In this document: positions 27,307 to 35,171 of the stretch, one piece after another
How the letters are laid out: every line of letters begins with the position of its first letter
Numbering within the stretch: the first letter of the stretch is position 1
Source: Fluviicola sp.
GTDB lineage: Bacteria > Bacteroidota > Bacteroidia > Flavobacteriales_D > Crocinitomicaceae
DNA length: 64,000 nucleotides
Direction: 5' to 3'
NCBI GenBank assembly: GCA_029866325.1
Contig: JARWZO010000019.1
Location: 543,598-607,597 of the forward strand
Notes under the pieces: generated by a model
What the model was told of the DNA's origin: nothing
The model's input: only the letters and a program-made list of their open reading frames with translations
Databases searched by the model: none
Position numbers and translations under genes: made by a program

Positions 27307-28359
27307 TTATAATTCTCCAGTGGTGGCTATTTTTTCAAATTCACTTAATGGAACGATTTGGTCGTAACTGTAACGCACAAACATTTTCCCAACATCATAT
27401 TTAGTATAGGGAATGACCGTTTCACCTAATGCCATGCGTACTAAGGCTTCAGGATGGTTTTGCCCACATCCAACAGCTAAGTAAACCCATGCTGGAAAAC
27501 GCGGGTTCATTTCTAATAAATAATAGTCGCCTTCTTTGGTTTTTATGAATTCCAATTCGCAACCACCTCTCCATTTTGAATTGGAAATAACAGTACGGGC
27601 TATCTGCACTAATTCTTCATCTTCTAAGGCAATGCCTGCCCATGCTTTACCTTTATCCGTTATATAGAGTTTACGCATAGGAATTGCTCCTATACAATTG
27701 CCTTTTCCGTCACCAATTGCAGTTACATTTACTTCGTTGCCAGTGATAAATTCCTGCAAAATAATTGGCAATCCCCATTTAGCAGAAATCTTATGAAAAT
27801 AGGATACAGCTTGCTCAGGAGTAGCTGCTATAGATGCATCGTAATACTTTCCTTTAACAACTAATGGGTAAGTCAACTCCTCTTCTATGTTATAAATTTC
27901 AGCTGTAGAGAAAATCATTTTGGCAAATGGAACTTTTACCTCATTGGTTTCTCCAAATTCAAACAAAACGGATTTGTGTCGCGATTCAAACTGCTCTTGT
28001 GATGGCAAAAATGTTGCAATGTTATAAGCTTGATTCAGTATGTTTGATAGTTTAATAAAACTATGCAACTCTGCATCGAAATTAGGTATTATAACATCTA
28101 ACTTCTCAATCTTATGAATGAATACTAATCGTTCTAATAATATCTCTGTGCCCGATGAAGGTATGGGAATCTGATAGGATTTATCAACCAAATCATGCAT
28201 ATATAATCCTGGTTCCAAGGTATCGTAACTCAATCCAATGATTCTTACATCAAACAAATCACTCTCTCGTAATGCTCTGATTACTGGAATTCCAGGACCG
28301 GGTGAGTCAATGTTATTGAGACCAGTAACTCCTATCGTAATTTTACGCTTTATCATCAT
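27307..28359 (-). CDS. ATP-grasp ligase
   Basis: 350 residues of the carbamoyl-phosphate-synthase-like ATP-grasp group. Seen: an N-terminal Rossmann-like start (ITIGVTGLNNIDSPGPG), YPLVVKGKYYDASIA (ATP-binding Lys), LQEFITGNEVNVTAIGDG, and CELEFIKTKEGDYYLLEMNPRFPAW, which holds the metal-binding Glu/Asn pair. Such enzymes form an amide, peptide or ester bond through an acyl phosphate. The start overlaps the pqqD-like gene by 17 bp, so translation is coupled. Together with a PqqD-like peptide-binding protein this suggests ligation onto a carrier or leader peptide, but the substrates are unknown. Confidence 0.87.
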   Translation of the reverse strand: MMIKRKITIGVTGLNNIDSPGPGIPVIRALRESDLFDVRIIGLSYDTLEPGLYMHDLVDKSYQIPIPSSGTEILLERLVFIHKIEKLDVIIPNFDAELHSFIKLSNILNQAYNIATFLPSQEQFESRHKSVLFEFGETNEVKVPFAKMIFSTAEIYNIEEELTYPLVVKGKYYDASIAATPEQAVSYFHKISAKWGLPIILQEFITGNEVNVTAIGDGKGNCIGAIPMRKLYITDKGKAWAGIALEDEELVQIARTVISNSKWRGGCELEFIKTKEGDYYLLEMNPRFPAWVYLAVGCGQNHPEALVRMALGETVIPYTKYDVGKMFVRYSYDQIVPLSEFEKIATTGEL

Positions 28360-28597
28360 CCATTAGAATTTGGTAATTCCGGAGCATCAACAAGAAATCA
28401 GTCAGGTCTTTTTCAACAGTTTGTCTATCAACACTAAATTCGTCTACTAATTGGCTGACTATTTCCCCCTGACTAATTCCTAGTTGCAATATTCTTAGAA
28501 TGGCTTGTCCTACTTGATTTGTACTAAATGAATCTCCACTTAATGGATTAAAGACAAATCCAGTTTCGCTAATTGCAATATTTTTATTGATATGCAT
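28343..28597 (-). CDS. PqqD-like peptide-binding protein (RiPP recognition element type)
   Basis: 84 residues from the ATG at 28597 (MHINKNIAISETGFVFNP); an in-frame GTG at 28606 is the alternative. The sequence VFNPLSGDSFSTNQVGQAIL followed by GEIVSQLVDEFSVDRQTVEKD-like helices is the winged-helix pattern of PqqD and other RiPP recognition elements: strands, then 'N..G..I...L', then a three-helix tail. These domains bind leader peptides and hand them to modifying enzymes. It is the first gene of the operon that continues with the ATP-grasp and decarboxylase genes. No precursor-peptide gene was found beside it. Confidence 0.8.
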   Translation of the reverse strand: MHINKNIAISETGFVFNPLSGDSFSTNQVGQAILRILQLGISQGEIVSQLVDEFSVDRQTVEKDLTDFLLMLRNYQILMDDDKA

Positions 28598-28619
28598 TCT
28601 ATTCACTATTGGTATTCCA

Positions 28620-28682
28620 CGAAGTTGCAGTATTGATTACTAAACTAAAAATGGTGTCGGTGAAGAAGTAAATTGTATCGGT
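28620..28682 (-). promoter_or_regulatory. Putative LytTR-regulated promoter of the pqqD/ATP-grasp/decarboxylase operon
   Basis: Minus strand: ACCGATACAATT from 28682, ACCGA at 28661-28657 (21 bp on), and CAACTTCG at 28627-28620 exactly 34 bp after the proximal half-site starts. The -7 element deviates from TAnnTTTG at two positions (first base and the third T), so it should be weak without an activator. The pqqD-like ATG is 22 nt further on. Confidence 0.62.
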
Positions 28683-28784
28683 TTTGAGCATTTACAATGC
28701 ATTACTATCCGATTAATAATCGACAATTGGAATAGGTAGGTTTCTTTCAGAGCCTGTTTAAAATTGTTTGATAAGATAAATTAT

Positions 28785-28933
28785 TAAGCCATTTTGAGCG
28801 AGATGAGGCAAATTTTGGAGCCATGGCTGGCGACTCTGGTGAAAGAAGAAGCATAGCTTTTGAAGACGAGAATGCCCCGAACTGAGGGGCAAAACTCGAG
28901 GTAATCGAACGAAATTGTAGCCAAAATGGCTTA
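28785..28933. repeat. Inverted-repeat (foldback) element, 149 bp
   Basis: Ends TAAGCCATTTTG (28785-28796) and CAAAATGGCTTA (28922-28933) are perfect 12-bp inverted repeats. Inside are a palindrome AGCCATGGCT (28819-28828) and a hairpin with stems CGAG/CTCG (28867-28870, 28895-28898) and TGCCCC/GGGGCA (28873-28878, 28886-28891). No ORF. It may be a small non-autonomous mobile element or a structured RNA. A GAGCCTGTTTAAAA stretch at about 28750-28763 just outside may belong to it. Confidence 0.55.
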
Positions 28934-28990
28934 TAAGAATGAAATCAACAAAGAAGGTGATTTCCCATTGATGAATAATACTTGTCCGTT

Positions 28991-29692
28991 TTAAAAATTT
29001 TGTTTGATATATGCTTTAAAAAAATCCTTTTCATAACTCGATCCAATAGGAATTTCTGTTACACCTAAAGAAATTGATTTTCCACGTACTGATTCAATTT
29101 TAGTTAATGGAACAACGAATGATCGATGAACACGAATGAATTCAGAAACAGGTAGTTTTTCGATCAGTTTTTTCATACTCATCAAAGTAAGAATTGATTT
29201 TTTCCCCAGAATATGAATTCGGATGTAATCATCCATTGTTTCAAAATAAAGTATCTCAGAAAATGAAATTTTAACGAGTGCATATTCTGATCTTACATAC
29301 AAGTAATTTCGTGCTTCTTGATTCGAGTTTTGTAACAATTCAAACTGTTTTTTAGCCTTTGTACAAGCGTCTAAAAAACGAGGGAATTCAATCGGTTTTA
29401 ATACATAATCTAAGGCTGAAACATTAAATCCTTCAACCGCATATTGACTAAAGGCGGTAGTGAAAACAACCATTAATTCAGGATTCAGTGTTTTATAGAA
29501 ATCAATACCATTTGCATCGGGCATTTGAATATCCAAAAAAAGTAGATCGACGGGAAATCTGCGCAAGTATAATTTTGCTTGTGATAGTTGGGTAAATGTT
29601 TTCTCTAAGTGAATAAATGGTATTTTTTCGCACCAAGTTTTAATAACCTCAAGTGCAAATGGTTCATCATCTATTGCGATACAATTAATCAT
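28991..29692 (-). CDS. LytTR-family response regulator
   Basis: 233 residues. Receiver domain about 1-120 with acidic pair IDDE (8-10), phospho-acceptor D54 in FLDIQMPDANG and the conserved Lys in YVLKPIEF. LytTR DNA-binding domain about 130-233 (YLYVRSEYALVKISFSEILY, RVHRSFVVPLTKIESV, IPIGSSY). The start overlaps the kinase stop in an ATGA (29689-29692), so the pair is translationally coupled. LytTR regulators bind pairs of direct repeats about 21 bp apart. Four promoters in this island carry such pairs or a partial one, so this protein is the probable activator of the island and of itself. Confidence 0.94.
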   Translation of the reverse strand: MINCIAIDDEPFALEVIKTWCEKIPFIHLEKTFTQLSQAKLYLRRFPVDLLFLDIQMPDANGIDFYKTLNPELMVVFTTAFSQYAVEGFNVSALDYVLKPIEFPRFLDACTKAKKQFELLQNSNQEARNYLYVRSEYALVKISFSEILYFETMDDYIRIHILGKKSILTLMSMKKLIEKLPVSEFIRVHRSFVVPLTKIESVRGKSISLGVTEIPIGSSYEKDFFKAYIKQNF

Positions 29693-30690
29693 GATAAGAT
29701 GATATTAAGATGAACTTCAAAATGACTTAGTGAATCTACAATTTCTAATTGATGAGCATTTGGATAAGATAACTCTAGACGCTTTTTTGTGGTCTTTATT
29801 CCTGTATTTGTTGACTCACTAATATTATTTGGAGATTTAATCTTGTCATTTTTGGTGGTTAAAATCAGTTGTCCATTTCTTATTTCAATTTTGATCCAGA
29901 TGGTTGTTTCTAGTTCTGTACTCACACCGTATTTGAAGGCATTCTCAATAAACGAAATAAATAAAAATGGTTCGATCTTTTTATCAGTAGTTTCACCAAT
30001 TACTTCAAAAATTAAATTCGTTTTAGTTGTCAATCGTGCCTCTTGCAAATCCAAATAATTTTTCAAGTAGTTTAATTCATTAACTAATGGAACTTTGTCT
30101 TCCCCGACATCTGTTATGACATAACGCATAATTCCAGCTATTTTCGCAACATTATCAGCTGTTTCGTTGGACTTCATAAGTGCTTGTGCGTAAATAACAT
30201 TAAGTGTGTTAAAAAGAAAATGCGGATCAATCTGAGCTTTCAATAATTGCAATTCTGCTAAAACTCGATTTGTTTCCATTGTTACGTGGCGCTTGTAAAA
30301 ACTCAAGCCAAAAGACACACCAAAAATAAGAACAAACCGAAAGTGATAATTCACAAAAAAGAATGAATTTATTATTGGCTTCGTATTAAATTGTATAGAA
30401 AACACAGTATTTACTGTTTTAACTGCAATTATTACTAAAAGAGTAAACAAAAAAATTGATAGTAAATACATTCCTATTTTCTTTTGAAAAGCAAACCGCG
30501 GAATCGCATATAAATAATTGTAATAAAAGAAAAGGATGGAAAAACAACTTGAAATAACGTAAGAAACAACATAAGCGTCATCGCTTTTTATGATTTCAAT
30601 TGGTTGATCAATTACAAAAAAAGGCAAAAACAGGTAAATAATCCAAATGATAACTTGAATCAATATGTGTATTTTTTTATTACTCAACAT
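29689..30690 (-). CDS. LytS/YehU-type sensor histidine kinase
   Basis: 333 residues. Four hydrophobic segments at about 9-28, 42-62, 73-98 and 108-131 form a membrane sensor without a large periplasmic domain. The kinase core begins LLKAQIDPHFLFNTLN with the phospho-accepting His at H157 (His_kinase family), followed by ENAFKYGV (the N box of the ATPase domain). It phosphorylates the LytTR regulator encoded 4 bp overlapping downstream. The signal is unknown; the small membrane sensor suggests detection within or near the membrane, or through a partner. Probably autoregulated (promoter at 30697-30759). Confidence 0.92.
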   Translation of the reverse strand: MLSNKKIHILIQVIIWIIYLFLPFFVIDQPIEIIKSDDAYVVSYVISSCFSILFFYYNYLYAIPRFAFQKKIGMYLLSIFLFTLLVIIAVKTVNTVFSIQFNTKPIINSFFFVNYHFRFVLIFGVSFGLSFYKRHVTMETNRVLAELQLLKAQIDPHFLFNTLNVIYAQALMKSNETADNVAKIAGIMRYVITDVGEDKVPLVNELNYLKNYLDLQEARLTTKTNLIFEVIGETTDKKIEPFLFISFIENAFKYGVSTELETTIWIKIEIRNGQLILTTKNDKIKSPNNISESTNTGIKTTKKRLELSYPNAHQLEIVDSLSHFEVHLNIILS

Positions 30691-30696
30691 TCACAA

Positions 30697-30759
30697 TAAA
30701 AATACCGAATCTAATGGTGATAATTGCATTTAATAGGAGTTAAAAACAATTGTATCGGG
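30697..30759 (-). promoter_or_regulatory. Putative autoregulated promoter of the kinase/LytTR operon (degenerate)
   Basis: Minus strand: distal half-site CCCGATACAATT from 30759 matches the other three copies. The proximal position (30738-30734) reads TCCTA, only 3 of 5 bases of ACCGA. TATTTTTA at 30704-30697 sits exactly where the -7 element is in the other copies and differs from TAnnTTTG in one base. The kinase ATG follows after 6 nt. Confidence 0.45.
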
Positions 30760-30976
30760 GAATCGTATTGAACAACTAAAATTGATTACTGTTATTTTTG
30801 ATCAAACAATTTGTTCTGATTTCAAATTTAGTTTCAGAATTCAATTCCAAATGTGATTCGTCTTTAGCGAAGCGATTTTACGAGTACCAACCTCGATGGA
30901 TTAGTCAACTAGAACTGTATTGTTATTGCCAAATTAAGAACACAGAATAGGTGTTTGAACAATATATAAAATTGTA

Positions 30977-31005
30977 TTGAGGTTACACTAGTTTCACTAC
31001 CTTCG
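30977..31005 (+). promoter_or_regulatory. Candidate promoter of the 31021 gene
   Basis: TTG at 30977-30979, 18-nt spacer, TACCTTCG at 30998-31005 (one mismatch to TAnnTTTG). The ATG is 15 nt downstream. Confidence 0.45.
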
Positions 31006-31020
31006 TACAAACACAACTCA

Positions 31021-31566
31021 ATGAATCGTCTGATTAGCCTATTATTGATCACTTTGAGCCTCCCATTATTCGGGCAGGACTTCCTTGATCAACACCTGGG
31101 AGCTTATCGTGGACAATTGCATCTATGTTTCCCGAATCGTCCGGTTGATTCCGTTCAATTTGAATTGATCTTGCAAGCAACAGGAAAGAATGGCCGCTGG
31201 ACAAATACGGTTCGTTACTTAGGCCCTGATGGCAGCGTGGGACAGGTAAAAGACTACGACCTCATAAAAGATTCCGTGTTCAATGACGATATACACTTCA
31301 TACTCGACGAAAAAGACGGCATTTTTATAACAGAAACACGCATTGGGAATACCTTTTATGCTAATTACACAGTTGATGGAATGTTTTATATTGTTTCCAC
31401 AACCTATAATGGAAATTACATCGATTACGAACTCAGTTGTTACACAAGTGACGACAAACGTGAAAGTTCAAGTGAACCAGATGAAGAAAATGTAATATGG
31501 AAGGTTGATTCCTTTCAGTTGATGACTGTTCAAAAAGGCCGATTATATAAGCAAAAAACCGAATGA
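31021..31566 (+). CDS. Unrecognised small secreted protein
   Basis: 181 residues: signal peptide (MNRLISLLLITLSLPLFG, cleavage near Q) then a mostly beta-strand mature domain with alternating segments such as FELILQATGKNGRWTNTVRY and GIFITETRIGNTFYANYTV. It may be a lipocalin-like or barrel-shaped periplasmic domain, but I cannot assign a family. No lipobox or sorting signal. The stop overlaps the start of the DUF4403 gene in an ATGA (31563-31566), so the two are co-expressed and may act together at the envelope. Confidence 0.8.
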   Translation: MNRLISLLLITLSLPLFGQDFLDQHLGAYRGQLHLCFPNRPVDSVQFELILQATGKNGRWTNTVRYLGPDGSVGQVKDYDLIKDSVFNDDIHFILDEKDGIFITETRIGNTFYANYTVDGMFYIVSTTYNGNYIDYELSCYTSDDKRESSSEPDEENVIWKVDSFQLMTVQKGRLYKQKTE

Positions 31567-32969
31567 AAGTCCACCTGATTTTACTTCTTCTTTTAAGTGC
31601 TCTAATTGGTTGCCGAACTCCTAAACCCATTGCACCTATTGCACCTGTTGTTAGTGAACAAAAAGCCCCGTTGCCCGAACAACCTGTTTCAACAATCGTG
31701 TTACCTATTTCCGTTGACATCAGTAGTTACTACAAATTGGCCGATGAACAAGTTGATTACAAATTTGATGGAGGCGAACAACAATGCAGCGGTGTTTCCT
31801 ACAGCTATCATTTTGAACGCGATCCGATGAATCTGACGATCAATGACAGCACAGTCGATATCAATGTTTCCGGAAAATACCGTCTTAAACTCAACTATTG
31901 TCCGGAATGTGCATCCATATTTTCAGACGAGCCGCATTGCATCATTCCCCGTCTTTATTTCAGTTGTGGGTATGATGAACCGATGAGACGTATGAAATTG
32001 CAATACCATTCACAATTCAACCTGACAAGTGATTACGGCATTCGTACGACAACAAAACTGACACAACTCAAAGCACTCGATCCATGTGAAGTGAGTTTCA
32101 TCGAGTACGATATTACCGATGAATTGGTGAAAGAAGTTAGAAAAGAATTGGTAAAACTGGCCACCGACATTGACAAACAAACGGCTGCTATTTCCTTTAA
32201 AAAAGAAGCTTCGGATTTGTGGAATCAAGCAGTTACCGCTATCGAAATTCCCGGATATGGTTTTGTGCAATTACAACCGACCTCACTTCAGCTTACAAAG
32301 CCAACAATTCGGAACAACATTCTCAATACTTCGCTAGTCATGGAAGCGAAACCAATGTTTTTCAGCAACAAACCCGAAGAACACACCAACCCGCTTCCGC
32401 CATTAAAGCTAACCGAATCTGTTCCAAACGATACCTTAAAACTGACTGCAGATTTGCATCTGCGTTACGATTCCCTTTCGGTGATCATGAACCGCTACAT
32501 TAGCGGCACCAAACTAGTCATTAAAAAGCGTGAAATTATTCTTGACAGTGTTCTTATTGCAGGCGCCAACAATCAGCAACTCATTTTTAAAGTTGGCTTT
32601 TCAGGCGATCAAAAAGGAGTCTTGTACATCACAGGAAAACCCGAATTCAATGCACTACTACAGCAAATTGAACTCACGGAAGTCGATTTTGATATCGAAA
32701 CCAAAAGTACCTTACTTAAAACCGCCGAATGGTTGTTTTCTGATCGTATTCTAGAAGAAATCAGCAAAAACAGCAAACAAGACCTCAAACCACAACTGGA
32801 TTTATTGCTAAGCGAACTCAATAAATCACTGTACATCGAAAAAGAAGGATTTGTGATCACTGGAAAAATGACCGACTTGTTAGTAGATCAGGTTTATCCC
32901 GAAACGGAACAATTGATCGTTCGTGTTTCCAGCAAAGGAAAATTGAGCCTAAGCAATATCAAGAATTAA
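31563..32969 (+). CDS. DUF4403-family lipoprotein
   Basis: 468 residues. N-terminal lipoprotein signal MKVHLILLLLLSALIGC (lipobox LIGC), then a Pro-rich linker (about 20-45). The remainder has the two-fold repeated alpha/beta layout I associate with DUF4403: VLPISVDISSYYKLADEQV early, and LKLTADLHLRYDSLSVIMN followed by a second tubular-lipid-binding-like half. Role unknown; probably periplasmic or outer-membrane-attached. A Cys-rich stretch (NYCPECASIF, PHCIIPRLYFSCGY) is noticeable and could be disulfide-bonded. The 3' end overlaps the convergent globin gene by 11 bp. Confidence 0.75.
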   Translation: MKVHLILLLLLSALIGCRTPKPIAPIAPVVSEQKAPLPEQPVSTIVLPISVDISSYYKLADEQVDYKFDGGEQQCSGVSYSYHFERDPMNLTINDSTVDINVSGKYRLKLNYCPECASIFSDEPHCIIPRLYFSCGYDEPMRRMKLQYHSQFNLTSDYGIRTTTKLTQLKALDPCEVSFIEYDITDELVKEVRKELVKLATDIDKQTAAISFKKEASDLWNQAVTAIEIPGYGFVQLQPTSLQLTKPTIRNNILNTSLVMEAKPMFFSNKPEEHTNPLPPLKLTESVPNDTLKLTADLHLRYDSLSVIMNRYISGTKLVIKKREIILDSVLIAGANNQQLIFKVGFSGDQKGVLYITGKPEFNALLQQIELTEVDFDIETKSTLLKTAEWLFSDRILEEISKNSKQDLKPQLDLLLSELNKSLYIEKEGFVITGKMTDLLVDQVYPETEQLIVRVSSKGKLSLSNIKN

Positions 32970-33321
32970 CCATGTGCTTCGCAACAGGCGGAAAACAGCT
33001 GTAGAGCGCCATTTTAAGCTCATCTTCCATATCCAAAGAATCAATAGCGGCTTTCATGCAGCGAAGCCATTCTTCGCCAGCTTCAGGAGTAATTCGATGC
33101 GGAAGGTGACGCATGCGCATTCGGGGATGCCCGTAAGTCTCTGTGTAAAGCTGTGGTCCGCCCAAAAACTGAGTTAAAAAGGCTTCCTGCTTTTCTTTGA
33201 CCGTTTCTTTATCGGTTTGAAACAACATACCAATTACCGGAGAACTGAAAACACGCTCATAAAACCTATTTACCAATAAATGCAGACGCTCCCTGCCAAT
33301 TCTATCGTACAACGACTCCAT
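32959..33321 (-). CDS. Truncated haemoglobin, group 2-like
   Basis: 120 residues, the length of a 2-on-2 globin. Starts MESLYDRIGRERLHLLVNRF; proximal region ETYGHPRMRMRHLPHRI, where one His of GHPRMRMRH should be the haem ligand; then EEWLRCMKAAIDS, with the Trp at the G8 position that marks groups 2 and 3. Binds O2 or NO through haem, typically for NO detoxification or redox roles. An exact TAACTTTG (minus, 33385-33392) about 63 nt upstream is a likely -7 element. Convergent with DUF4403 (11-bp overlap of stops) and divergent from the OmpA gene. Confidence 0.9.
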   Translation of the reverse strand: MESLYDRIGRERLHLLVNRFYERVFSSPVIGMLFQTDKETVKEKQEAFLTQFLGGPQLYTETYGHPRMRMRHLPHRITPEAGEEWLRCMKAAIDSLDMEDELKMALYSCFPPVAKHMVNS

Positions 33322-33420
33322 CCGTTCAACTATTATTTTTCACCTTTTGTAATCAGCATTATTTCCTTATCAAGAAAACTGGCACAAAGTTAGTTAGGAA
33401 GCTGAAAGAATCGAGCAGAA

Positions 33421-33453
33421 TTGCCTGCTATTCTAGTAAAAACTGTATTTTTG
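33421..33453 (+). promoter_or_regulatory. Promoter of the OmpA-family gene
   Basis: TTG at 33421-33423, a 22-nt spacer (a little longer than the usual 19), and TATTTTTG at 33446-33453, an exact TAnnTTTG. The ATG is only 9 nt from the end of the element, so the transcript would be nearly leaderless. Confidence 0.6.
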
Positions 33454-33461
33454 TGCCCACG

Positions 33462-34652
33462 ATGAAACTTCTGTTGCTCATTTCGTTACTACTTGTGCAA
33501 ACGGTTGTCTTTTCTCAAGAAGAGACTCAACCGAGTATTTCCGATGCCATATCGGATTGCGCTGGAGCATCCAATATTTTGCAACCCGGAAGTTACTCCT
33601 TGCAATTCACTAGTAAAGGTGGCGCTATCAAAGACTTGGCAGCATATCCATCCTTGTCAAATGTTCAGGAGAAAAATTCACTTTGGTGTTCATTCATTGC
33701 TCCATACAACGGTCGTTTCACCCTCACGGCCGACGCCACAATGGGACCTTTGCAAATGATCATTTTCGAAAATGAAACCAAAGATATCTGCGAAGACATT
33801 TACAAAGGAAAAGCTGAAATACGTCGGTTGATTTTGTCTAAAGATCAACATGTGGGCTTAGATTTAGTTACGTCTGACAACACACTTTATCCAATCGATA
33901 TGATTGCAGGAAAGCACATCATGCTGTGTTTTCTTAATATTCCGAAAGAAAAACCAACACTCGAATTGCACGTAGCTTTTGAACCTACCGACGGTGAAAT
34001 GAAAGAACCCGGGCAAGGAGAAAACAGCAAAATTGTAGATCTGCGCAAACAACCTAGCGATCCTGCACTCAATATCCTGATTCGTGATGTTGAAACAGGA
34101 AATCCTGTACTGGCGAATCTTGCAATTACCGGAATCAAAGACATTCAGGCGCTTTACAGCGGTTCCGATTTTTACATTTCTGTTGATCGCTCCGGTAAAA
34201 TTCAATTGAAAATTGATGCGGAAGGCTATTTCTTTGTAGACCGCGAAGAACCCGTTTCTGCCAACTCTGACAACGAAATTGTGGTGTGGATGGAACCATT
34301 GGGTGAAGGGAAAAGTATGCAGATCGACGAGATCGAGTTTATTCCCGGATCCAGCGAATTTTTATCAACTTCGGAAACAAAACTACGTCGACTTAAAGAT
34401 TTCCTTGCGCTCAACTCTGCCGTTAAAGTAGAAATTCAAGGTCATGTTCACGCCAGCGGAGAAAACACCTTTGCCGGTCAAAAACTTTCCGAAGCTCGAG
34501 CGAAACGCGTTGTCAATTACCTCGTTGAAAACGGTATAGACAAAAGTCGTTTGACATCTGTTGGTCTCGGAAACACCAAACCTATTTACCCGGACGCAAA
34601 ATTTGCTTACGAAGAGCAGGCCAACAGACGGGTGGAAGTAAAAGTCCTTTAA
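33462..34652 (+). CDS. OmpA-family outer-membrane protein
   Basis: About 396 residues from the ATG at 33462, chosen over an in-frame GTG at 33453 because MKLLLLISLLLVQTVVFS is a clean signal peptide and the GTG is inside the -7 element. Residues about 25-180 form an unrecognised domain with a few Cys. About 200-270 (VRDVETGNPVLANLAITG) resembles a carboxypeptidase-regulatory-like beta-sandwich. The C-terminal ~110 residues are the OmpA domain that binds peptidoglycan: EIEFIPGSSEFLSTS, KVEIQGHVHASGE, LSEARAKRVVNYLVENG, and ANRRVEVKVL. It anchors the outer membrane to the wall. Monocistronic. Confidence 0.92.
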   Translation: MKLLLLISLLLVQTVVFSQEETQPSISDAISDCAGASNILQPGSYSLQFTSKGGAIKDLAAYPSLSNVQEKNSLWCSFIAPYNGRFTLTADATMGPLQMIIFENETKDICEDIYKGKAEIRRLILSKDQHVGLDLVTSDNTLYPIDMIAGKHIMLCFLNIPKEKPTLELHVAFEPTDGEMKEPGQGENSKIVDLRKQPSDPALNILIRDVETGNPVLANLAITGIKDIQALYSGSDFYISVDRSGKIQLKIDAEGYFFVDREEPVSANSDNEIVVWMEPLGEGKSMQIDEIEFIPGSSEFLSTSETKLRRLKDFLALNSAVKVEIQGHVHASGENTFAGQKLSEARAKRVVNYLVENGIDKSRLTSVGLGNTKPIYPDAKFAYEEQANRRVEVKVL

Positions 34653-34800
34653 AAAAATTTCGTTTTCTTTTATTCAAAATCCTTCTTTTAAGTTGGCTAA
34701 CTAACAAATGTTTTTCGTTTGTTTTCATTTTAAAAAATGATTACTATCTTGTTCACCTCAAAGACATTATAACTAGATTATTCACTTAAAAACCAATAAT

Positions 34801-35154
34801 ATGTCTACTTACGAAGAAGCTTATGAGCGCTTTACATCCGAGTTGAATGAGATGGGATTCACGCATCACCCGGAATTGTATCATGCTATTGCCAAACACC
34901 TTGGTCCATCCATTCACAATGAAGATTCATCATTGGTTGCCTGTGGTCAGCCAGAAGAAATGGAAACTGTCAAAAACGAATTTCTAATCGGCAAATTAGG
35001 ATTGGAAGATCGTCCCGCGCTGGATGCTGCTATTCAACAGGTTTGTGGAGCAATGGGCGGATCGAATTCCAACAAACACAGAGCTTCTTTTTATTACTTG
35101 CTAGTTGCAATCCTTCAAAAAGAACATGTGTTTATTGATACAAAAGAAAAATAA
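34801..35154 (+). CDS. DUF2853-family protein
   Basis: 117 residues, no signal peptide, helical. Family signatures as I know them: AKHLGPSIHNEDSSLVACGQ, NEFLIGKLGLED and DAAIQQVCGAMGGSNSNKHR ahead of the C-terminal ASFYYLLV. Function of the family is unknown. Single gene with a strong terminator right after it. The upstream 148 bp are AT-rich, and I see no good match to the usual promoter form there. Confidence 0.85.
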   Translation: MSTYEEAYERFTSELNEMGFTHHPELYHAIAKHLGPSIHNEDSSLVACGQPEEMETVKNEFLIGKLGLEDRPALDAAIQQVCGAMGGSNSNKHRASFYYLLVAILQKEHVFIDTKEK

Positions 35155-35171
35155 ATCAGATACCTAATAAA

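Larger units (their letters stand above)
28607..28990. other. Non-coding gap between pqqD-like gene and LytTR regulator gene
   Basis: This 384-bp stretch holds the regulated promoter of the pqqD-like operon (28620-28682) and an imperfect inverted-repeat element (about 28785-28933). I found no convincing short ORF in it, in particular no leader-peptide-like one with a start just after the promoter. Confidence 0.7.
30691..31020. other. Non-coding gap between the kinase operon and the 31021 gene
   Basis: 330 bp holding two divergent promoters: the putative regulated one at 30697-30759 (minus) and a weaker match at 30977-31005 (plus). The remaining AT-rich sequence shows no ORF, RNA gene or repeat that I recognise. 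Confidence 0.6.

Noticed and set aside
34653..34800. Possible promoter before the DUF2853 gene (TATCTTG near 34746)
   Set aside because: The spacing inside the element does not fit TAnnTTTG and no -33 TTG is in place; too weak to list.
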